Of a stretch of 11,356 nucleotides of DNA, positions 6,870 through 11,356 are shown one piece after another (within the stretch, counting starts at the first letter, position 1; each line of letters opens with the position of its first letter). The DNA is taken from contig JAJHRM010000064.1 in assembly GCA_020832965.1 (NCBI GenBank), forward strand, positions 1 through 11,356, written 5' to 3'. A program made the position numbers and the translations under genes. Origin of the DNA: Thermofilum sp. Its GTDB lineage: Archaea > Thermoproteota > Thermoprotei > Thermofilales > Thermofilaceae. Below the pieces are notes generated by a model. The model was given only the letters and a program-made list of their open reading frames with translations, searched no databases and was not told the DNA's origin.

Positions 6870-7760
6870 GTGACGATCCCCAGTGTTCGCGTAGAGGTCT
6901 ACTACGGCGACGACGCCAAGTGCCCTGAAGACTCATTTAGAGTGGTGAGGACCTGCAGTGAGCGCCCAGGCGTCGCATCACCCGAGTATCTGCTCTCCTT
7001 CGCTCTCTACAAAGACCGCTTCACCTCGCTACCCAGCGAGATCTCCCTTCTACTGAAGACTGCAGAGGGGCCGAACACCGTGGTTAAGGCGGCAGGCGTC
7101 TCCCCGACAAACTGGGAGGGTCTCCTCTACCTCGCCACGTACACTGATGACGGTGCCCAGGAAACTAGTTGTGCATGTCTCTTACCATTTGCGCCAAACG
7201 TCTCAACGCTTGCCGGCCTAGGGAAAGAGAAGGTTTGCATAGATGCAGAGAACCTGGACCCAGAGTTTATCTACGTTCTCCTCCACACGCTTATAGCCAC
7301 TGGCACGCGCGAAGTCATCCTCCTGAATCCACCCTACTTCGAGTTATGGGGCAGGTTGAGGCTGAGCGGGATCCGCGGATACAGGATAGCTGTCGCGGAA
7401 AAGCTTCCTAGGGCTGTGAGGATACCTGTCCTTGCAAGTGTTAAAGCAGAGCTGGAGGCTAACGAGATCCACCAGGCAGCCTGGCAGGATTTTAGGCTCC
7501 CCCAGCCGAGGGAAACTCCCAACTTCCTAGGCGCTGTTTTCCACGGGGAGGAAGCTGCTATTAATGAGATCCTGCAGGAGCTCGAGTCCACAGGACACGT
7601 TATGAGCTATCGAAGTTTCCTGGATGTAGCTAGGGAAATGCTTCCCCAGAAAGCTGTGGTCATCGCGAGGAATCTCCACCTCTACGGCTACGTGCAGATT
7701 CGCCAAGGGCAAGTAGAGCTTACGCGAAAAGGCTTGTTTGCCCTAACACTTCACGAATAG
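6870..7760 (+). CDS. Unrecognised 296-residue protein, possible Rossmann-like core plus winged helix
   Basis: I do not recognise this family. The GTG start is supported by GGAGG eight bases upstream. No membrane segments or signal peptide are visible. Residues 1-115 are mixed alpha/beta with several cysteines. Residues about 118-180 alternate strand-helix-strand (KVCIDAEN, then FIYVLLHTLIATG, then EVILLNPP and later GYRIAVAE), which suggests a Rossmann-like or other three-layer core. The last 70 residues (about 225-296) read as helix-helix-helix followed by GYVQIRQGQVELTRKGLFAL, the usual form of a winged helix with its wing and final helix. A sensor plus DNA-binding layout would fit, but no ligand or catalytic motif is seen. 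It lies 30 bases after the SecB-like gene and 21 bases before the amidohydrolase, so the three are probably co-transcribed. Confidence 0.85.
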   Translation: MTIPSVRVEVYYGDDAKCPEDSFRVVRTCSERPGVASPEYLLSFALYKDRFTSLPSEISLLLKTAEGPNTVVKAAGVSPTNWEGLLYLATYTDDGAQETSCACLLPFAPNVSTLAGLGKEKVCIDAENLDPEFIYVLLHTLIATGTREVILLNPPYFELWGRLRLSGIRGYRIAVAEKLPRAVRIPVLASVKAELEANEIHQAAWQDFRLPQPRETPNFLGAVFHGEEAAINEILQELESTGHVMSYRSFLDVAREMLPQKAVVIARNLHLYGYVQIRQGQVELTRKGLFALTLHE

Positions 7761-7781
7761 GTGAACAAAACCCTCAAATAG

Positions 7782-9329
7782 ATGCTCGGGTCGTTTCCCG
7801 CGATGGACATAGCCATCATCAACGCCACTCTCCCCTGGCTGGAAGACGCAGACTCACTGCTCTTCTCATATAGGGAGGGAGTAACCGTTGCTGGTAGTAC
7901 AAACAGAGTGCTGAGTAGGAAGCCTAGCAAACTCATTGATGCGGAGGGAAAACTTGTCGTGCCGGGATTAGCCGATGCCCACATGCACCTCTACTCCACT
8001 GCTGTGAGCCTTGGCAGGCTGGACTTACGGGGAGTGACGTCGATGGAGGAGTTGAAGCTCAAGGTGAAGGAGGCTGTTTCCAAGGCTCCTCCAGGCTCTT
8101 GGGTCATTGGCAGGGGCTGGGACCAGGAAAAGCTGCGGGAGAAGAGGTTCCCGACGCGCTTTGACATAGATGATGTTTCAGGCGACACCCCTGTGGTCCT
8201 TGTCAGGGTATGCGGGCATGCGGCCGTCCTCAACACTAAAGCCCTGGAAAAACTGGGATACTTGTCCTGCGCAGAGGTATTGCCTGGCAACTTGTTCCAG
8301 AGGGTAGACGGCAAGCTCAGCGGCGTTATATTCGAGGAAGCTGTTGAGGAAGCTCTTTCCAGGATACCGCCTCCCCCTCAAGGACTTATCAAAGAGTGGA
8401 TGATGAAGGTGCTAGGAGAGTACTCCTCACTAGGGGTGACAGTACTTCATTCCATGTCTGTCGACCTCGAGGAGCTCAGACTTGTGAGTCAAGTTCTCGT
8501 TGGAGAGGGGGCGCCGCCGATAGAGTACTACGCGTACGTTGATCCATCCCATTTAGAGGAGGCTTTACGCAATTACAGAAGCCTGGTTAGGGGTGTGAAG
8601 ATCTTCGCGGATGGAAGCTTCGGCGCTAGGACGGCAGCCCTCCGGGAGAGATACAGCGATGCTGAGACCCAAGGAATTCTCAGGCTCAGAAGTGAGGAAA
8701 TACGCTCTATTGCCTTATCTGCCTACTCAAGAGGACTGCAGACGGCTGTTCATGCCATAGGGGACCTGGCGGTGCTTGAAGCATTAAGGGCAGCGGAGAG
8801 GCTTCCAGGCAATGCGATTAGAATAGAGCACGCCTCACTGGTTCCCCCAGACATCATCAAGCTGATTTCAAAGCTAAAGCCTGAGATCTCCGTCCAGCCT
8901 CACTTCATCCTAAGCGATACCTGGGTGGAGGACAGACTAGGACCCCGGGCGAGATGGGTATACGCCTTTAAGTCCCTAATAGAAAGCGGCGCCACTCTCT
9001 ACGGGTCCTCTGATTCTCCTGTTGAGCCACTTAACCCGTGGATGGGAATATACGCGTCCATGAACAGAGGATGCCCTGAAAGATTAGCCATCTGCAAGTA
9101 CTCTACAGGTGAAAAGCTAAGTCTTCGAGAGGCACTAAGAATATATTACCAGGCTCCTAAAAGAACACCCTCGCTAGCCATCCTGAACACCACGAGAATT
9201 CCAAGCACTAAAGAGGATTTTGAGTCCATCAGAGCGCACTCGATAATATCCAGCGGAAAAATCTACATCTTGAACGCGCTAAACGCTGAACTAGGCTCTA
9301 GCGAGCGCGCGGGACCGAGGAGGGGATGA
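7782..9329 (+). CDS. YtcJ-type amidohydrolase (metal-dependent hydrolase)
   Basis: This 515-residue protein of the amidohydrolase superfamily, COG1574/YtcJ-like group, would hydrolyse C-N or C-O bonds with one or two metal ions; the substrate is unknown. Visible motifs are VVPGLADAHMHL with H67 and H69 as metal ligands, WVIGRGWDQ, VKIFADGSFGARTAAL with K273 as the probable bridging lysine, HAIGD (H324), RIEHAS (H350), EISVQPHF, and GSSDSPV with the catalytic aspartate D411 followed by the P-x-x-x-I-x-x-S/A-x-N/T-R region. The C-terminal part lacks the usual G-x-I-x-x-G-x-x-A-D-x-V-V/I-L closure and is poorly conserved after residue 450. The ATG at 7782 is used; the ATG at 7803 (MDIAIINATL) matches the usual N-terminal strand equally well, and neither has a clear SD. 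It is last in the run that starts at 6438. Confidence 0.93.
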   Translation: MLGSFPAMDIAIINATLPWLEDADSLLFSYREGVTVAGSTNRVLSRKPSKLIDAEGKLVVPGLADAHMHLYSTAVSLGRLDLRGVTSMEELKLKVKEAVSKAPPGSWVIGRGWDQEKLREKRFPTRFDIDDVSGDTPVVLVRVCGHAAVLNTKALEKLGYLSCAEVLPGNLFQRVDGKLSGVIFEEAVEEALSRIPPPPQGLIKEWMMKVLGEYSSLGVTVLHSMSVDLEELRLVSQVLVGEGAPPIEYYAYVDPSHLEEALRNYRSLVRGVKIFADGSFGARTAALRERYSDAETQGILRLRSEEIRSIALSAYSRGLQTAVHAIGDLAVLEALRAAERLPGNAIRIEHASLVPPDIIKLISKLKPEISVQPHFILSDTWVEDRLGPRARWVYAFKSLIESGATLYGSSDSPVEPLNPWMGIYASMNRGCPERLAICKYSTGEKLSLREALRIYYQAPKRTPSLAILNTTRIPSTKEDFESIRAHSIISSGKIYILNALNAELGSSERAGPRRG

Positions 9330-9505
9330 GGCAGCAATGCCGACACCACGGTTCCAGAGCACCCCGAGGCAATGCTGGGAGCGCAGTGAGGCCGCCGCAC
9401 GAGGCGGAGATGGGGTGCGCGCTAGAGAACAGTAACCCCGACCAGCCCCCAGCATTGCTTTGACGCCGCAGGAGGGGTCCCCAGCTCTCCCTTCTTCAGC
9501 GCGCC
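9303..9505 (+). ncRNA. Candidate structured RNA or large stem-loop between amidohydrolase and TadC-like gene
   Basis: GCAATGCTGGG (9369-9379) is perfectly complementary to CCCAGCATTGC (9448-9458), extendable by G-U and A-U pairs to 9366/9461. Nested inside are GCGCA/TGCGC (9381-9385 with 9416-9420) and CCGCC/GGCGG (9392-9396 with 9403-9407, loop GCACGA). To the left is GGCA-GCAA-TGCC (9330-9341), a GNRA-type hairpin starting one base after the amidohydrolase stop. Outer GGGACC/GGTCCC (9311-9316 with 9476-9481) and GCGCGC/GCGCGC (9305-9310 with 9499-9504) could close the whole element, overlapping the end of the coding region. The GC-rich composition makes some pairings cheap, but the 11-bp stem is unlikely by chance. 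No known family is recognised; it could also be a 3'-end processing or termination structure. Bases 9330-9526 hold no gene. Confidence 0.35.
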
Positions 9506-9507
9506 TA

Positions 9508-9521
9508 GGATAAAGATAAAA
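9508..9521 (+). promoter_or_regulatory. TATA-like box of the TadC-like gene
   Basis: GATAAAGATAAAAA directly after the GC-rich structured stretch. Counting about 26 bases from the box centre puts the transcript start near 9540, downstream of the ATG at 9527. This favours the ATG at 9557, which has GGAG (9545-9548) eight bases upstream. Confidence 0.5.
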
Positions 9522-9556
9522 AGGCCATGCTTTATTCTTTCTTTGGAGCCACCTTT

Positions 9557-10411
9557 ATGAAGCTGAGCAAACTCTTTGGGAAGGGCTTTACTGAGCCCTT
9601 GCTAAAAACCTTGGAGGCATACTACGTTAAAGCCGGCTTTGCAACCCCCTTCCCATTCTACTTAAAATACATGGGAAAAGTCTTACTTGCAACCATGGTC
9701 TTTTCATTCCTTGGTGGCCTTTTCCTCCACTGTGTCATCCTCAAGTATGCTCTTCCAAGGGCAATACCAGCCTCAATTATCCTATCCCTTATTTTCTGCC
9801 TGATCAGCCTTTTCCTCCTCCTTTACCTCCCCCTCTACAAGAATTACTCTAGGCGCATAGACATGGAGAAGGATCTACCATTCACAGCCTCCTACATGAC
9901 CGCGCTCTCGTCTTCAGGAATGAGCCTTGAACGGTTGCTGGAAAGGGAGGGGCTTTACGAAACAAACGCCCAGATAAAGAGGGAGATCCTGCTCATACTG
10001 AGGGATATAAAGGTCTACGGCTTAGATACCCTAACAGCGCTTTCACGAGCAGCTCTGCGCTCCCCAAGCAGGCTCCTCACCACGCTATGGCTGGGGCTTC
10101 GCGAAACCTACATCACGAGTGGGGATCTAAAGAGCTACTTGTCGCATTATTCCTCGGTCCTCTTAAGCGACAAAGTGCAGAAGTTGCGCAACGCCACCAA
10201 CTCCATCTCAATGATCGCCGAAGTCTACACAACTGTAATGGTAGCTGGACCCTTAATGTTCGTTACGATGCTCATGGTCATGGACCTGCTGGGAGGCACA
10301 GTTTTCGGGCTCTCCCCAGGCCTCCTAGTACTCATATTAACCTTCATCGTCATCCCCTTCTCTGCCATAGGAGTGTACATAGCTGTCGACGGCATACTCT
10401 CTCGCGTGTGA
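9557..10411 (+). CDS. Half-size TadC/GspF-type secretion or pilus assembly membrane protein
   Basis: This 284-residue integral membrane protein of the type II secretion system F family is the inner-membrane platform of type IV pili and archaella. The order is two transmembrane helices (about 41-62 and 70-92), a cytoplasmic helical GspF domain (about 100-215) with the typical acidic/proline entry MEKDLPFTASYMTALSSSGM and the L-x(3)-R-x(4)-YGLDTLTAL region, then two more transmembrane helices (222-245 and 254-277). Archaeal FlaJ-type proteins usually carry two such domains in about 500 residues or more; this has one, as in bacterial TadB/TadC. The ATG at 9557 is preferred for its GGAG and TATA spacing; an in-frame ATG at 9527 would add ten residues. 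No ATPase, prepilin or second F gene is visible nearby, so its machine is unknown. Confidence 0.88.
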   Translation: MKLSKLFGKGFTEPLLKTLEAYYVKAGFATPFPFYLKYMGKVLLATMVFSFLGGLFLHCVILKYALPRAIPASIILSLIFCLISLFLLLYLPLYKNYSRRIDMEKDLPFTASYMTALSSSGMSLERLLEREGLYETNAQIKREILLILRDIKVYGLDTLTALSRAALRSPSRLLTTLWLGLRETYITSGDLKSYLSHYSSVLLSDKVQKLRNATNSISMIAEVYTTVMVAGPLMFVTMLMVMDLLGGTVFGLSPGLLVLILTFIVIPFSAIGVYIAVDGILSRV

Positions 10412-10436
10412 GTATGGTAGCTGGCCCTCAATATGC

Positions 10437-10459
10437 GCTTGACATTTGTCAAGCTTTTT
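10437..10459 (+). terminator. Hairpin plus T-tract after the TadC-like gene
   Basis: GCTTGACA and TGTCAAGC form a perfect inverted repeat (7-bp stem, ATTT loop, or 8 bp with two bases between), followed directly by TTTTT. It lies 25 bases after the stop codon, the position of a transcript end. The same perfect dyad could instead be a protein-binding operator. Confidence 0.55.
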
Positions 10460-10654
10460 CCGGGCGCGGGAAACGCGGCTGAAAAATTTTTTAGCTTGCC
10501 ACGGGAAGGCGTTAAACGGGAGGCGCGCCGCATTTGTTTAGCTAGCCCTAAAGCTCTCTGGGCAAAAACGGTTTTGTCCACCGAGCTGTATCATGCCCCG
10601 CTTTATGGGGAGCCTCGTGTGCTTCCAGGACGTAATTCTTTTTCGACTAATGTT

Positions 10655-10668
10655 GAAAGGTTTTTATA
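10655..10668 (+). promoter_or_regulatory. Promoter of the XRE-family regulator (BRE/TATA)
   Basis: GAAAGG (10655-10660, BRE-like) joined to TTTTTATA (10661-10668). The box centre is about 35 bases before the ATG at 10700, predicting a transcript start near 10690 and a leader of about ten bases without a clear SD. This is one of the clearest promoters in the window. Confidence 0.6.
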
Positions 10669-10699
10669 GCGATGGCGAAAATAAAAAACCCGAAGAGCC

Positions 10700-11356
10700 A
10701 TGAGGGAGGGAAACTTTACCACTGATCCTGCAATTAGGGAAATTTTCGCTAAGATAGCTGGAGAGATAATAATGTCCGACAACCCCGGCGCAGAGATGAA
10801 GAAGTGGCGTGAAAAATTTAATTTAACGCAGGTAGAGCTCGCCTCCGTCATGGGGGTCTCCGCCTCTGTCATAAGTGATTACGAGAGTGGCAGGCGGAAG
10901 TCCCCGGGCGCTCGCTTCGTCAGGAAGTTCGTCAAGAGCCTCGTCCTGAGGGACATGGAGAGGGGCGGGATAGTTCTCAGCGGGCTACGAAGGATACTTC
11001 TAGGCTCAGACTTTCTTAGGGAAGCAGTCCTGGACATGAGGGAGTTTAGCATCCCCATCTCCGTTTCACGCTTCTGCGAGGCAATAGAGGCCGACCTCAT
11101 CGTGGGGCAATCCTTCTCAGCCGCCCCCCTACTGGGGTACACGGTAGTTGACAGCATCAAGCTAGTACTCGACGTGCCCAGCTACGACTACATAAAGCTC
11201 TACGGGGCAACCACACAGAGAGCAGCGATCTTCACACGAGTGGCTTACGGCAGGAGCCCGCTAGTAGCCGTAAAATCCATGCAGGCGGGAATGGGTGGTT
11301 TAAGGCCTGCCTTGATAGTTCTACATGGAGTGAAGAAGGTTGACGAGCTAGGACTA
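10700..11356 (+). CDS. XRE-family HTH transcriptional regulator, 3' end cut by window
   Basis: The frame is open from the ATG at 10700 to the last base, so 219 residues are visible and the C-terminus is missing. Residues about 33-85 form a helix-turn-helix of the Cro/CI (HTH_3) type: MKKWREKFNLTQVELASVMG, then VSASVISDYESGRR, with the Q in helix 2 and the D-Y-E-S-G-R-R turn typical of the family. A further 135 residues follow, mixed alpha/beta with no recognised motif, which resembles the long archaeal HTH regulators grouped as COG1709; that assignment is from memory and moderate. It probably binds DNA as a dimer and may sense a ligand or partner through the C-terminal part. It has its own BRE/TATA promoter. 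An ATG at codon 25 is a less likely start because the helix preceding it is well formed. Confidence 0.9.
   Translation, partial: MREGNFTTDPAIREIFAKIAGEIIMSDNPGAEMKKWREKFNLTQVELASVMGVSASVISDYESGRRKSPGARFVRKFVKSLVLRDMERGGIVLSGLRRILLGSDFLREAVLDMREFSIPISVSRFCEAIEADLIVGQSFSAAPLLGYTVVDSIKLVLDVPSYDYIKLYGATTQRAAIFTRVAYGRSPLVAVKSMQAGMGGLRPALIVLHGVKKVDELGL

Larger units (their letters stand above)
10412..10699. other. 288-base intergenic region with several hairpins
   Basis: There is no convincing gene: the only open frame (10433-10669) relies on CGC/CGG/CGT arginine codons that the neighbouring genes avoid, and shows no motifs. The stretch holds a terminator-like hairpin at its left end, an AT tract AAAAATTTTTT (10482-10492), a TTTAG/CTAAA hairpin (about 10537-10552), an 8-bp hairpin with one G-U (10560-10567 with 10572-10579, loop ACGG), a CCCC/GGGG hairpin (10596-10599 with 10607-10610), and the regulator's promoter at its right end. 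Confidence 0.5.

Noticed and set aside
9381..9420. The internal loop between GCGCA/TGCGC and CCGCC/GGCGG contains TGA and GA, suggesting a kink-turn as in H/ACA or C/D RNAs.
   Set aside because: The tandem G-A pairs do not line up next to the required stem on either orientation, and no ACA or C/D boxes flank it.
9408..9440. AGATGGGGTG and ACAGTAACCCC loosely recall two conserved RNase P RNA segments.
   Set aside because: No GGAAAGTC-type segment precedes them and the required P4 pairing cannot be formed.
10433..10669. A 78-residue open frame starting with ATG in the gap before the regulator.
   Set aside because: It begins inside the dyad/terminator, uses CGC/CGG/CGT arginine codons unlike neighbouring genes, has no SD and no recognisable motif.
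1..11356. CRISPR arrays, insertion sequences, attachment sites, rRNA or tRNA genes.
   Set aside because: No regularly spaced direct repeats, transposase motifs, target duplications or complete tRNA arms were found by eye on either strand.

Overview
The window looks like chromosomal DNA from a thermophilic archaeon, most likely a member of the Thermoproteota (crenarchaea). The evidence is archaeal-type lipid and peptide-fermentation genes, arginine written mostly as AGG/AGA with frequent ATA isoleucine, several GTG/TTG starts, AT-rich TATA-like boxes about 25 bases before start codons (suggesting leaderless transcripts), and GGTG/GGAGG ribosome sites inside gene clusters. A Thermofilum-like organism is a guess from overall flavour, not a demonstrated assignment.

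Layout: (1) 1-2468, plus strand: the C-terminal part of a large, heavily glycosylation-prone surface protein with tandem beta-sandwich repeats and a C-terminal membrane anchor, followed at once by a small winged-helix-like protein. (2) 2469-2819: a 351-base gap with a possible structured RNA and the promoter of the next gene. (3) 2820-3953, plus: an FAD-dependent geranylgeranyl-reductase-family enzyme. (4) 3934-6403, minus: iorB and iorA, the two subunits of indolepyruvate:ferredoxin oxidoreductase, tail-to-tail with the reductase (20-base overlap). (5) 6404-6437: a 34-base divergent gap that seems to hold two opposed, interleaved leaderless promoters. (6) 6438-9329, plus: a compact three-gene run consisting of a small protein whose predicted strand/helix order recalls the SecB chaperone fold, an unrecognised 296-residue protein with a possible C-terminal winged helix, and a YtcJ-type amidohydrolase. 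(7) About 9303-9526: a GC-rich stretch with an 11-bp perfect inverted repeat and nested stems, a candidate structured RNA. (8) 9557-10411, plus: a half-size TadC/GspF-type membrane protein with no ATPase or pilin partner in view. (9) 10412-10699: a gap that opens with a terminator-like hairpin. (10) 10700-end, plus: an XRE-family regulator cut by the window edge.

How it works together: IorAB oxidatively decarboxylates aryl pyruvates made by transamination of aromatic amino acids, feeding acyl-CoA and reduced ferredoxin to a peptide-fermenting metabolism. The reductase probably saturates isoprenoid lipid chains. The SecB-like/unknown/amidohydrolase run shares its promoter region with iorAB and is the least explained part of the window. 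No CRISPR array, rRNA, tRNA or insertion sequence was seen.
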